A DNA stretch of 60,483 bases. It comes from Kitasatospora sp. MBT63. Lineage in GTDB: Bacteria > Actinomycetota > Actinomycetes > Streptomycetales > Streptomycetaceae. The notes under the pieces were generated by a model, which was not told the origin of the DNA, searched no databases, and saw nothing but the letters and a program-made list of their open reading frames with translations. Both the position numbers and the translations under genes were made by a program. The stretch spans positions 8,606-69,088 of the forward strand of contig NZ_JAIZ01000806.1 in the NCBI RefSeq assembly GCF_000710465.2, in the 5' to 3' direction. Below, in pieces: positions 8,344-17,020 of this stretch (its first letter is position 1; each line of letters begins with the position of its first letter).

Positions 8344-10050
8344 ATGCGCTGGTCTCAGATGCACATCCCCACCCTTCGTGAGAACCCGGCGGAAGCTGAC
8401 GCGCCAAGCCACCAGCTGCTGCTTCGCGCGGGCTTCATCCGTCAGCTCATGGCGGGCCACTACTCTCTGCTGCCGCTCGCCGTCCGAGTGCGCTCGAAGG
8501 TCATCACCATCATCCGCGAGGAGATGGCGGCCATCGGAGCGCAGGAGTTCACCCTGCCGGCCATGCACCCCGCCGAGATCTGGCGGCGCAGTGGCCGGTG
8601 GGAGGTGATGGGCGATGAGATGTTCCGCCTCAAGGACCGCAAGGGTGCTGATCTGGCTCTGGGGATGACCCATGAGGAGATCTTCACGTCGTTGGCGGCG
8701 GAGCTGAAGTCGTACCGCGAGCTTCCTCAGATGTGGTACCAGTTCCAGACGAAGTTTCGTGACGAGCCGCGTGCCAAGGGCGGCCTGATGCGGACCCGGG
8801 AGTTCACGATGAAGGACTCCTACAGCTTCGATCTCACCCAGGACGGGTTGGACCGCTCGTTCGACCTGCACCGCGAGGCGTATGTGCGGATCTTCGCCCG
8901 TCTGGGAATTCCCGCCATTCCGGTGGAGGCGTCGAGCGGCAGCATGGGCGGGTCGGCATCGACGGAGTTCATGTGCCCGGCCGAGGTCGGCGAGGACTTC
9001 GTCGTCCACTGTCCCTCCTGCGGCTACGCGGCCAACATCGAGAAGGCCACTTCCCGGCTGGCCTCGGCGGCGGACGCCGCCGGCCCTGGTGCTCCCGAGC
9101 GGTTCGATACCCCCGGTGTGCGGACCATCGAGGACCTGGTCTCGCGCTTCGACGCGTCGGCGGACCGGCAGGTGAAGACGCTGGTCTACGTGCTGGACGA
9201 GCAGCTGACGCTGGTTCTGCTGCGTGGCGACCACGCCCTGGCGGAGCAGAAGCTCGCGGATGCCACCGGGGCGAACGCACTGCGGCCCGCACGTCCGGAG
9301 GAGATCCAGGAAGCCCTCGGCGCGCTGCCGGGCAGCCTCGGCGCAGTCGGTGTCACGTCGCTCACCGTCCTCGCGGATGAGGCCCTGCGCGGGCGGACGG
9401 ACATGTTCACCGGCGCGAACGCGGACGGCGTGCACCTGCGGGGCGTGGACGTGGAGCGGGACATTGCCGTTTCCACCTGGGCCGACCTGCGTGAGGTCGC
9501 GTCCGGGGAGCCGTGTGTGCAGTGCGGTGAGCCGCTGCAGGTGCAGAAGGCTATCGAGGTCGGGCACATCTTCAAGCTCGGCACGAAGTACACCGACGCC
9601 TTCGACGTGACGGTCCTGGACACTGACGGCACGCCCAAGAAGATCATCATGGGCTCCTACGGCATTGGCGTCGAGCGTGCGATCGCGTCCGCTGTCGAGT
9701 GCCACCATGACGACAAGGGCATCGTCTGGCCGGTCTCCATCGCGCCGTTCGAAGCCGTCGTCACCGTGGCCCAGCCCGACGACGAGGCGACTGCCTCGGC
9801 CGGCGAGCAGGTCTATCAGCAGCTCCTCGCCGCGGGCGTGGAGACGGTGATCGACGATCGCACCGAGCGCGTGGGCGTGAAGTTCAAGGACGCCGAGCTC
9901 GTCGGCATCCCGCTGCGGGTGACCGTCGGCAAGCGCGGACTCGCCGACGGCGTCGTGGAACTCACCGACCGAGCCTCGGGCGAGACGCAGCGGATCCCGC
10001 TGGACGAGATCGCCGCCTGCGTGCGCAAGGGCATCGACTCGGCCAAGTAG
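8344..10050 (+). CDS. proS: Proline--tRNA ligase, bacterial type (additional copy)
   Basis: Class II aminoacyl-tRNA synthetase that charges tRNA-Pro. About 568 residues, full length for the bacterial form. Visible parts are MTHEEIF near residues 108-114, motif 2 (FRDEPRAKGGLMRTREF, 138-154), the editing insertion roughly 225-400, motif 3 (GSYGIGVERAIAS, from 437) and the C-terminal anticodon-binding domain ending in EIAACVRKGIDSAK. ATG 8344 was chosen; TTG 8335 is possible upstream but has no better signal. The usual Streptomyces proS lies elsewhere beside other housekeeping genes, and this one differs from the common sequence I remember. It is probably a second copy for resistance or a dedicated pathway. 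The aldolase gene follows after 57 bp. Confidence 0.92.
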   Translation: MRWSQMHIPTLRENPAEADAPSHQLLLRAGFIRQLMAGHYSLLPLAVRVRSKVITIIREEMAAIGAQEFTLPAMHPAEIWRRSGRWEVMGDEMFRLKDRKGADLALGMTHEEIFTSLAAELKSYRELPQMWYQFQTKFRDEPRAKGGLMRTREFTMKDSYSFDLTQDGLDRSFDLHREAYVRIFARLGIPAIPVEASSGSMGGSASTEFMCPAEVGEDFVVHCPSCGYAANIEKATSRLASAADAAGPGAPERFDTPGVRTIEDLVSRFDASADRQVKTLVYVLDEQLTLVLLRGDHALAEQKLADATGANALRPARPEEIQEALGALPGSLGAVGVTSLTVLADEALRGRTDMFTGANADGVHLRGVDVERDIAVSTWADLREVASGEPCVQCGEPLQVQKAIEVGHIFKLGTKYTDAFDVTVLDTDGTPKKIIMGSYGIGVERAIASAVECHHDDKGIVWPVSIAPFEAVVTVAQPDDEATASAGEQVYQQLLAAGVETVIDDRTERVGVKFKDAELVGIPLRVTVGKRGLADGVVELTDRASGETQRIPLDEIAACVRKGIDSAK

Positions 10051-10080
10051 AAGCACCTTTCGTCAAAGAAGATTGATGAT

Positions 10081-10114
10081 CAGTCACCCGCTGGTAGCGT
10101 CCAGCGGGTGACTG
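10081..10114 (+). promoter_or_regulatory. Perfect hairpin over the aldolase start codon
   Basis: CAGTCACCCGCTGG (10081-10094) and its exact complement CCAGCGGGTGACTG (10101-10114) are separated by six bases. The GTG start at 10108 sits inside the second arm and no ribosome site is visible upstream. It may be the proS terminator, or an RNA structure limiting translation of the aldolase. There is no T-tract after it. Confidence 0.6.
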
Positions 10115-10962
10115 GCCTGTCTGAACATCACAGCGCACCGAACGGGCTCCTGAGCCGGCTACAGCTCCTTCGGCAGCCGCAGCCAGGGGACGGAGCGAAT
10201 GCGGGCCTGCTCGGCCTGTTCCTGCTCTGGAGCGAGCCCGGCATCGCCGAGTTGTGCGGCCTGCTCCCGCTCGACTTCGTCGTGATCGACATGGAGGCCG
10301 GGGCACTCGGCAGGCCCGAAGTCCTGAGAATGACGCAGGCCATCGCAGGTCGGCCAGTGTCGGTTCTGGTGCGAGTCCCCTCACATGACCAGCAGGCCAT
10401 AGAGCACGCCTTGGACATCGGGGCCGACGGCGTGATGGTGCCCAAGGTCAGTACGTTGGCGGAAGCCGAGGCGGTGGCCGCAGCGACGCGCTTCCCGCCG
10501 GCAGGGCACCGCGGGGTCAACCCGGTGCGTGCCTCCGGCTACTTCGGTGACCTGCCCGGCTACTTCGAGCAGGCCAACGAACGGGTTCTGTGCGTTGTGC
10601 AGATCGAGACGGGCACGGCAGTGGAGAACGCCGAGGCGATCGCGGCGGTACCGGGCATTGACGGCCTGTTCCTCGGGATGGGGGACCTGGCGATGGACCT
10701 TGGCCAGCCAGGGGTGACGACCGGCCCGCTGATGGACGAGACCCGCGCACAGGTCCTGAAGGCCGCCCGCAGGCACGGCAAGCTCGCAGGGGCGTTCGCC
10801 TACTCACTTCCTTTGGCCCGGGGGTACCGGGCGGAGAGCTTCGACATGATCGCCGTCGGCAACGACATCAAGCTCCTGCGCGAGGGTATCGAGCAGACTC
10901 TCGCGGCGGTTCGCGCGCCCGGCGGACCGGCGCTGCCCGAAGGGTCGGGCGGCGCAGACTGA
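10108..10962 (+). CDS. HpcH/HpaI (CitE-like) aldolase family protein
   Basis: A 284-residue TIM-barrel protein of the HpcH/HpaI aldolase family, metal-dependent enzymes joining or cleaving 2-oxo acids such as pyruvate with aldehydes or acyl-CoAs. Seen: DFVVIDMEAGALGRPEVL, a VLVRVPSHD segment, the IGADGVMVPKVSTLAEAEA block, RGVNPVRASGYFG, VVQIETGTAVENAEAIAAV with the metal-binding Glu, and GLFLGMGDLAMDLGQPG with the metal-binding Asp. The start GTG 10108 lies in a perfect hairpin, with no later start that keeps the fold. It is co-directional with proS and converges with the ligase gene, with six bases between the stops. Substrates are unknown; the Ldh2 neighbour could reduce its keto product, which is an inference. 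Confidence 0.85.
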   Translation: MTGLSEHHSAPNGLLSRLQLLRQPQPGDGANAGLLGLFLLWSEPGIAELCGLLPLDFVVIDMEAGALGRPEVLRMTQAIAGRPVSVLVRVPSHDQQAIEHALDIGADGVMVPKVSTLAEAEAVAAATRFPPAGHRGVNPVRASGYFGDLPGYFEQANERVLCVVQIETGTAVENAEAIAAVPGIDGLFLGMGDLAMDLGQPGVTTGPLMDETRAQVLKAARRHGKLAGAFAYSLPLARGYRAESFDMIAVGNDIKLLREGIEQTLAAVRAPGGPALPEGSGGAD

Positions 10963-10968
10963 CACCGC

Positions 10969-12384
10969 TCAACCGGGATCGGTCTGCCGCAAGGCGTTCA
11001 GCGCGCCGAAGCCGCGGTCCTGCCTGTTGACGGGCAGGTCGCAGATGCACAGGCGGAACTTGCCCGTTGTCGAGGACGGCATCTGCGTGAGCCGTTCGAA
11101 GGTGACCTGGAAGGGGAAACCGGCCAGCTCCCGGATCAGGCCGGCGACCTGCATCGTTACGGAGTCGTCCACAGCCCTGTGTGCGACGATGCGGACCAGC
11201 AGCGCGTCCTCGCGGTGCTGGACGACCTGGAACCAGTCGACGTCGGGGAATTGGCGCAGTACGTTCGAGAACAGCTGGGGGTGGACCAGGCCGCCTTCCG
11301 GAGTGCACAGCAGGTCCTGACTGCGCCCGATGACCTGCGACATGGAGGGCAGTGCGCAGTCGGCGGTCGCCGGAGTGGCCAGGGGCGTGGCGAGGTCGCC
11401 GGTGTCGTAGCGCAGCAGCGGCATGGCGCGGTTGTTGAGCGTGGTCACCACGACCCGGCCGGCCGTTCCGGACGGGCAGGGTTGCCCGGTGTCGTCCAGG
11501 ATCTCGACGTAGCTGTGTTCGGCCTGGATCCGCAGGCCCGCGTGGTCGCGTCCCTCGTGGGCGATGATGTTGGTCTCGCGGCTGCCGTACTTGTCGAAGA
11601 CCTCGCAGCCGAATGCCTCCTCCATCTCGGCCCGCATCACCGCGTTGAGGGGCTCAGCGTTCGGCTGGACCGCTCGCAGGCCCGGCAGCCGCACGCCCTG
11701 CGCGCGGGCGAGGCGCGCCAGCAGGTACAGGGCGGTGGCGTAGCCGCTGATCAACGTCGGCCGGTGACGGACCAGGCGCTCGAGGAGCCGGTGAAGGGAT
11801 TCGTCGTCGAGCCGGAAGGCGTTGAGCTCGATCCGGTTGGTCAGGGCATTGTCGAGGCGGTCGCGCCGGCTTCGGGTCTCGAAGTAGGTGGGCGCTCCCC
11901 ACACGAGTGCGAACGGCTCTCCCAGGCGCCAGTTGCCGCACCAGGCGTAGGTGCGCAGCTGGTGGGCCCGGCACCACCGGTCGAAGTCGCGGTCCTGCCA
12001 GAACTCCACCCGCTCCCCGGTGGAGCCACTGCTCTGCCTGCGTTGCAACGGGCTGCTGGCTGCGGTGCTTGAAATGAGGGTCCTGCCCGCGGAACGCAGG
12101 GCTGCCCGCGACAGGACGGGTAGGCGCCGGTAGTCCTCGGCGTCACGGATCCGCTCCGGGCGCAGGCCGTGCCGGTCCATCAGCGCCCGGTAGTAGGGAA
12201 CGTTCTCGTAGCTGTGCGCCACAAGCGCCTGGAGCTTGCGGAACTGGAACGCGCGGACCCTGGTCGGCTCCCAGCGCTGGCTGTGCTCCAGGAGCGCGAG
12301 GCGCCGCCGCACGTCCGAGTCTCCCCGCATGGCCTGGCTAGTCCAGTACAGGAGGCGGGCCGCGTCAGGCGCAAGGGGGTTCAC
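10969..12384 (-). CDS. PaaK/CapK-like adenylate-forming ligase
   Basis: An AMP-forming ligase of the phenylacetate-CoA ligase/CapK family that activates a carboxylate as acyl-adenylate. About 471 residues. The phosphate-binding loop SSGSTGERVEF is near residues 118-128. Then come a YGSRE segment, the LLRYDTGDL motif, and a C-terminal domain with SSTTGKFRL containing the likely catalytic Lys. GTG 12384 is chosen because it overlaps the upstream stop as GTGA and has AAAGGA seven bases before it. It is the last gene of the five-gene minus-strand operon. The acceptor (CoA, amine or carrier protein) is unknown, and no carrier protein is seen nearby. Confidence 0.85.
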   Translation of the reverse strand: MNPLAPDAARLLYWTSQAMRGDSDVRRRLALLEHSQRWEPTRVRAFQFRKLQALVAHSYENVPYYRALMDRHGLRPERIRDAEDYRRLPVLSRAALRSAGRTLISSTAASSPLQRRQSSGSTGERVEFWQDRDFDRWCRAHQLRTYAWCGNWRLGEPFALVWGAPTYFETRSRRDRLDNALTNRIELNAFRLDDESLHRLLERLVRHRPTLISGYATALYLLARLARAQGVRLPGLRAVQPNAEPLNAVMRAEMEEAFGCEVFDKYGSRETNIIAHEGRDHAGLRIQAEHSYVEILDDTGQPCPSGTAGRVVVTTLNNRAMPLLRYDTGDLATPLATPATADCALPSMSQVIGRSQDLLCTPEGGLVHPQLFSNVLRQFPDVDWFQVVQHREDALLVRIVAHRAVDDSVTMQVAGLIRELAGFPFQVTFERLTQMPSSTTGKFRLCICDLPVNRQDRGFGALNALRQTDPG

Positions 12385-13424
12385 AGGAGGTCCTTTCCGT
12401 CGGCAAGGTCGAGGAGGGCCAGCCACTGGCGTTGGCTCATGCGGATCGTCTCGCCGAGGTCGGCACGACTACTACCGGGCCAATGGACGGTGGGAGAGGA
12501 GGCTTCCACGTGGGAGCGGACGGCTTGCATGTCCTGCAGAACCTCCTCGTAGGCGCGGCCCGCGAGAGCGGGCGAGAGCCCGATGAAGAGGCCGCCGTTA
12601 CCGCGCTTGTCGGCGTCGTCCCGTACGAAGCCAGCCCCGGAGATCACCCCGGCGAGGAGCTCGACTGCTACCCCGAGGGCGAAGCCCTTGTACCCGTGGG
12701 TGCCGCCGAGGGGGGTCATGAACGCGGTCGGAGGGTCGCTGTACAACCGCCCCGGGTCGGTCACCTCTGACCCGGCCGCATCGACGAGCCACTCGCCAGG
12801 CACCGGGGTTCCGTCGAGCCAGTGCTGCCGGATCCTGCCCTCGGAGACGGTGCTCGTCGACATGTCGAGGACGAACGGGTCCGGTTCGGCGGGTACGGCG
12901 ATCAGCAGAGGGTTGGTGCACAAGCGCCCGTCCTCGCCCTGCCAGGGCATGACGCGCTGCCCGGCCCCGAGGTAGTTCACGAAGCCCAGCACCGCGCCCC
13001 CGCGCAGGGCCACCGCCCTGCCGATCCCGGACAGGCGCCCGATGTGCCCGGCGCCGGCCAACGCAACCGCGCACAAGGGATGGGCTTCCAGCAGCTCAGA
13101 CAGGTTCGCCGTCACGGCGTCCGCGGCCAGCACACCGAACCCGCCCTGCCCGTCGACGACCCGCACCTGGCTGCTGTGCGCGCAGACGGTGGGGCGGGCA
13201 GCGACATCGAGCAGGCCGGCCGCAGCGTCCTGCACGTAGTCCGTCAGCCGCAGAATCCCATGCGAGCGCACGCCGCCGACCTCGTTGGCGACGAGATCGC
13301 CCACCACCCGCTCCGCGATGTCGGCCGGTGTCCCTATCCGCAGGAGCGCACGCCGCCCGACGTCCAGTGCCTCGCGCGGCTGCAGCTCGATCGTCTCCGG
13401 CCGCTCGCCGGACATCTCGCTCAT
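12381..13424 (-). CDS. Ldh2-family (malate/L-lactate type) NAD(P)H-dependent oxidoreductase
   Basis: A 347-residue member of the Ldh2/MDH2 family, which reduces 2-oxo acids or cyclic imino acids; relatives include ureidoglycolate dehydrogenase and delta-1-piperideine-2-carboxylate reductase. Family marks are GVRSHGILRLTDYV with the catalytic His, AGAGHIGRLSGIGR, VNYLGAGQRVMPW, and the C-terminal GGTHGYKGFALGVAVELLAG. It sits four bases after the ProRS-like gene and overlaps the ligase gene by four. Substrate is not readable. The proline-related reductases in this family fit the two ProRS-type neighbours, but that is inference. Confidence 0.87.
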   Translation of the reverse strand: MSEMSGERPETIELQPREALDVGRRALLRIGTPADIAERVVGDLVANEVGGVRSHGILRLTDYVQDAAAGLLDVAARPTVCAHSSQVRVVDGQGGFGVLAADAVTANLSELLEAHPLCAVALAGAGHIGRLSGIGRAVALRGGAVLGFVNYLGAGQRVMPWQGEDGRLCTNPLLIAVPAEPDPFVLDMSTSTVSEGRIRQHWLDGTPVPGEWLVDAAGSEVTDPGRLYSDPPTAFMTPLGGTHGYKGFALGVAVELLAGVISGAGFVRDDADKRGNGGLFIGLSPALAGRAYEEVLQDMQAVRSHVEASSPTVHWPGSSRADLGETIRMSQRQWLALLDLADGKDLL

Positions 13425-13428
13425 GCGC

Positions 13429-14988
13429 TCACATCCGAGGCGAGACGAAGGCGACCGTCTCCACCGGCTTACCGGTCACGACGCACGGTTGCGACCGGCC
13501 GGTGCGGCAGAAGCCGAGCACCTCGCCGCGGCGCAGCGCCGCGACCTCGCGCACGGCCTCCTCGCTGACCGACAAGCCGCAGACCGCCACCAGACGCTGA
13601 GCCAGCACCTCGGGCAGGTCGGACGCCGTAGCCGGCACCAGGCGGCTGCGAGCGAACTCCCACGCGCCTGCTGTGAAGGCGGAACCCAGGTCCGCGAGCA
13701 GAGCCCGCAGCTCTGCCGAAACCTCCAGCGGATCGCCGCAATGGACGGTGCACTCCTCGCCGGTGTCGGCGCGCCTGATCACCGCCTTCCACTGCTCGCC
13801 CGCAGTGCGCGGCTCGAACAGTTGGACCATGACCGGCACTCCACGCGGCTGCCACTCCCGCCGAGCCTTCGTCAACGCACCCGCACTCTCGCAGACGACC
13901 TCCCGGACGAGGACCCCACTTCCCGCCAGACCGCGGGCCAGGGCGCTGCCGCCCTGTGGCGACGAGGCCTGGGCGCGCACGAGTATGAGCACCTGGACCG
14001 GCGCCAGATCGGGATGGATGAACAGCTGCTGCCGCCCATGCAGGCCCAGCATCAGGTGGGCCATCAGCATCCGCCGCGACGTGTACCCCGCCAGCTGCTG
14101 ACTGAGGTGGAAGGCGCCTTGCTCCCGGAAGCCGATCCGGTACGGGCGGGAGAACCGCGTGCCCTGGTCGTACAGGCACGCGATCTGGCCCGTCGCCCCC
14201 AGCGGTAGCGGCGCGTCGGCCGCCACCGCCAGGTCCGCCACCTCGGCCCGATTGGTCCACGGAGGCCGCGTGCTCCACACCACCGGGACGTGGAAGCGAC
14301 CGATCAGACCTGCCACCATGTCCCTCAGCCGCCGCAGGTCCTGCTGCTGCGCCGCCCGGTCGGCGTGGGCGCAGTGGAACTCGAAGACATCGTCGTGCTC
14401 GGTGGTGTGGAACACTCCCCGGCCGCCGTGCCGCCCACCGCGCACCGGCCGGAAGTACCGGGCGCGCTGGTACATCCGGATCGGAAGATCACCGCGTCCG
14501 GAGACGGCCCGAGACCAGTGGGAGTAGATCACCATCTCCCCGGTCGGTGTGAGCACCAGCCGGGGCTTGCCTTGTGCCAGGTCGGTGTCCGTGCCGACGA
14601 GGAGCAGCCTGTCGTGGAGGTCCACGACCTCCCGGGTGGGTTCCGCCACGGACAGGGGCACGGTGTGGGGGTACTCGTGCTCGGCGAGGCCCGCGTCCTC
14701 GTACGCCGCCCGCACCAGGTGCCGGAACCGCTCCATCAGCGCCACCCCGTACGGCAGGACCACCGCCGCACCGGTCGCATCGATCGCGCGGTTGTCCAGG
14801 ATCTGCGCCTCGCGCAGCACCCGGGTGAAGTCACCGACGTTGAACGGCCCCCGCGCCAGCACTTGGCGAGTGCTGCGGGCCGGCTCCTGCCACTCCAGGC
14901 GACCCTGCGGTTGAAGAGACAGGCTCGGCTCCCAATCGCCGGTCCAGAGTGTCTCGACATCGGCGGCGCTGACCTGTGGCCCGCTCAC
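13429..14988 (-). CDS. Archaeal/eukaryotic-type prolyl-tRNA synthetase paralogue
   Basis: A 519-residue class IIa synthetase-like protein. The order of segments resembles archaeal-type ProRS rather than the bacterial form at 8.3 kb: DNRAIDATGAAVVLPYGVAL (65-84), RLVLTPTGEMVIY, DLPIRMYQRARYFRPV (motif 2, 168-182), GQIACLYDQGTRFSRPYRIGF, motif 3 AGYTSRRMLMAHLM (300-313), an anticodon-binding-like domain after 330, and a tail CVVTGKPVETVAFVS like the family C-terminus. The motif 2 Arg is present, but the acidic residue normally after FR is replaced (FRPV, then GGRHGGRG), so normal aminoacylation is doubtful. Its start overlaps the kinase stop by four bases. It may activate or transfer an amino acid in a biosynthetic pathway. 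Confidence 0.8.
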   Translation of the reverse strand: MSGPQVSAADVETLWTGDWEPSLSLQPQGRLEWQEPARSTRQVLARGPFNVGDFTRVLREAQILDNRAIDATGAAVVLPYGVALMERFRHLVRAAYEDAGLAEHEYPHTVPLSVAEPTREVVDLHDRLLLVGTDTDLAQGKPRLVLTPTGEMVIYSHWSRAVSGRGDLPIRMYQRARYFRPVRGGRHGGRGVFHTTEHDDVFEFHCAHADRAAQQQDLRRLRDMVAGLIGRFHVPVVWSTRPPWTNRAEVADLAVAADAPLPLGATGQIACLYDQGTRFSRPYRIGFREQGAFHLSQQLAGYTSRRMLMAHLMLGLHGRQQLFIHPDLAPVQVLILVRAQASSPQGGSALARGLAGSGVLVREVVCESAGALTKARREWQPRGVPVMVQLFEPRTAGEQWKAVIRRADTGEECTVHCGDPLEVSAELRALLADLGSAFTAGAWEFARSRLVPATASDLPEVLAQRLVAVCGLSVSEEAVREVAALRRGEVLGFCRTGRSQPCVVTGKPVETVAFVSPRM

Positions 14989-15674
14989 CGCAGGCTCCCG
15001 GACGTCGCGCCCGCGTTGGCTAAGACCGCCTCGACCTGGGATATGACCACCTCGAACACTTCCTCGCGGCTCCGGGCGGCGTCGACCACCATCACGTTCG
15101 GCTGGGCCTGTGCACAGGACAGGTACAGCTCGCGGTACTCGGCCAGGTCCGCGACGTTTTCATCGCGCCCTGGTCGGCCGCGCAGCGCAACCCGCTCGAC
15201 CGCCAGTTCGGCGGGAAGATCGAGGACGACCGTGAGGTCCGGAGCCGGAGCGTGGCTCAAGATCACGTCGATGTCGGCACGGGGACACCCGGCCCGGTAG
15301 GCGTTGACCCGCCGGTCGAGGAGGTGTCGGTCATGGAGGAGCACCGTCCCGGGTCCGACCGTCCTGGCCGCCGCGCGGTCGAGCCGCACCTCCTCCAGCG
15401 CCATCACGTAGTCGACATACCGAGCGTCAAAGGCGAATCGGGCACTTCCGGGATCGCCGTGGTGCTCGGCCGCGTAGTTGAAGAAGAAGGACGAAAGGAA
15501 CGGATCGCTGGGATCGATGATGCCGGTGTTGTTCTGCCGGTAAGCACGGGGCAGGTTCCCGACGACCCGCGTAGGCGTGCCCCGCGTCTCGAGCTCCGTC
15601 TGCAGCGCCTGGCACAACGTGGACTTGCCACCCCCGTCGATCCCACACACCGCGATGCGCACATGTTCGGTCAC
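14985..15674 (-). CDS. Thymidylate-kinase-like P-loop kinase
   Basis: A 229-residue P-loop kinase of the dTMP-kinase superfamily. The Walker A loop GIDGGGKST is at 11-19, and a DRx-type motif within LLHDRHLLDRR is near 114. Then come a DLTVVLDLPAELAVERVALR segment and Arg-rich lid RGRPGRDE. The usual dTMP-kinase Asp-Arg-Tyr is Asp-Arg-His here, and the substrate region is unlike the housekeeping enzyme. The substrate may therefore not be a nucleotide, though this is inference. GTG 15674 is preceded by AGGAG nine bases away. It lies 12 bases after the cupin gene and overlaps the ProRS-like gene. Confidence 0.78.
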   Translation of the reverse strand: MTEHVRIAVCGIDGGGKSTLCQALQTELETRGTPTRVVGNLPRAYRQNNTGIIDPSDPFLSSFFFNYAAEHHGDPGSARFAFDARYVDYVMALEEVRLDRAAARTVGPGTVLLHDRHLLDRRVNAYRAGCPRADIDVILSHAPAPDLTVVLDLPAELAVERVALRGRPGRDENVADLAEYRELYLSCAQAQPNVMVVDAARSREEVFEVVISQVEAVLANAGATSGSLR

Positions 15675-15686
15675 GTCGCCCGGCTC

Positions 15687-16148
15687 CTATCGCTGCGCGT
15701 CCGGGTGACCCGCTGACTCGCGGATCTCGCCATTGCCGACCAGTGTCATCCGATGGGGAGAGTCCAGGGGCGCGTGCGGAACGCCGAACGCGAGGATTTC
15801 CAGGGGCAGTTCGACCGCAGGGTCCGTCTTGACGCCGTGCGGGTACTTCGCTGGCACATACACGGTGTCGCCCGCCCGCATCCGAAAGTCCGTCCCGTCC
15901 ACATGGATGAAGCCCTCCGAGGCGAGGACATACAGGATGTGGTCGCCCTCATGGGTGTGGAGCTCAAACTCGCTACCAGGCTCCAGGACGATCCGGTCGA
16001 CTCCAATGCGCATCCCGGCGAGAGCTTCCTCGCCGGCGCCCGGCCGACCGCTGATGCCCTCCAGGACAGTGCCATCCGACTGGGTCAGTACGGTGCTGGC
16101 CTCGGCGAGCACGTTCCGAATGTGCCGCGCGGGGTCAAAGTTGACCAT
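15687..16148 (-). CDS. Cupin-domain protein
   Basis: A 153-residue single-domain cupin. Metal-binding residues are visible: FELHTHEGDH (His64, His66, His70) and YVPAKYPHGV (His104), around GFIHVDGTDFRMRAGDTVYV, which is the typical two-motif pattern. AAGGAG lies nine bases before ATG 16148. It is the first gene of the tight minus-strand operon (cupin, kinase, ProRS-like, Ldh2-like, ligase). Cupins may be dioxygenases, isomerases or sensors, and nothing here decides between them. Confidence 0.85.
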   Translation of the reverse strand: MVNFDPARHIRNVLAEASTVLTQSDGTVLEGISGRPGAGEEALAGMRIGVDRIVLEPGSEFELHTHEGDHILYVLASEGFIHVDGTDFRMRAGDTVYVPAKYPHGVKTDPAVELPLEILAFGVPHAPLDSPHRMTLVGNGEIRESAGHPDAQR

Positions 16149-16480
16149 GATGCCACTCCTTCGCTCTGTCGTAGCGCACGTAGTGGCCTCACTGGTGGTG
16201 CCGTGAGGCAGACCGCTGCCAGCCCGCGACGGGAGGCAGCAAGGTATGCCACCGTAGCCGCTCGGTGACCCTGCGTTCGAGGCAATTAGCGAATTGCCCG
16301 ACCTGCAGCGGACCGACCAGCCGCCCGCCCGCCACCGGCCCCGGCAGGACGCCGAGCTTCGGAGTCCAAGCTCCCCGCTGACCCGCTTCGCCAACGGGCG
16401 TCGATCACGAACAGGCCGCTGACGCCGTCGCTCCGAGACCGGCACTGCCCAGCGGGCGTTGTCCATGCGACCATGCCCGC
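16149..16480. other. Divergent intergenic region before cupin operon
   Basis: 332 bp between the start of the cupin operon (minus) and the small SnoaL-like gene (plus). No gene is convincing here. The operon promoter should lie in the part nearest 16150-16250, but no clear -35/-10 pair is seen. Confidence 0.4.
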
Positions 16481-16864
16481 ATGGACAACGCCGCGGATGA
16501 TGTGAACGAGGCAATCCGCTCAGAGCTGCGCCTGATCGATCCACACGTACGCCTGTCGAGCGAGCAGGCGGCAGGGCTGCTGGACCCGGACTTCGTGGAA
16601 GTCGGCTCGTCCGGGCGGCGTTGGAGTCGCACTGACATGCTCGCGGCCCTACCCGATCTACCGGGCGCTGGCGACGACCCCTACCTGGCCACGGAGATGT
16701 CCGGTGTGCTGCTTGCGCCGGGGCTTGTGCACCTGACCTATCAGACGACCAGATCGGGGCACCGCGCGCGTCGCAGCTCCCTCTGGCGTCGCAGCGCGGA
16801 CGGGCACCAATGGAAGCTGTACTACCACCAGGCGACCCCTGTGCCGCCGTCCCAACAAGGCTGA
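16481..16864 (+). CDS. SnoaL/DUF4440-like small protein
   Basis: A 127-residue alpha+beta-barrel-type protein resembling DUF4440 of the NTF2/SnoaL superfamily. The N-terminal helix (AIRSELRLIDPHVRLSSEQA), LLDPDFVEVGSSGRRWSR and the closing strands (RRSSLWRRSADGHQWKLYYH) follow the family pattern. Such proteins are enzymes or binding proteins in many pathways. ATG 16481 has no obvious ribosome site. It stands between the cupin operon and argS, in the argS direction. Specific role unknown. Confidence 0.72.
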   Translation: MDNAADDVNEAIRSELRLIDPHVRLSSEQAAGLLDPDFVEVGSSGRRWSRTDMLAALPDLPGAGDDPYLATEMSGVLLAPGLVHLTYQTTRSGHRARRSSLWRRSADGHQWKLYYHQATPVPPSQQG

Positions 16865-17020
16865 CATCGCCGTCAGCTCCCACAGGTGAGCAATATTCAG
16901 GAGCTCGGCCGCATACGAACATGAGATGCTCGACTGCAGCTCCGGTCGCCGCGCAGGCGTGATGCAGCTCGGCGACCGACACGCGGCCCCAACACGTCTC
17001 AGGAAGCGGTCCTTCGATCT

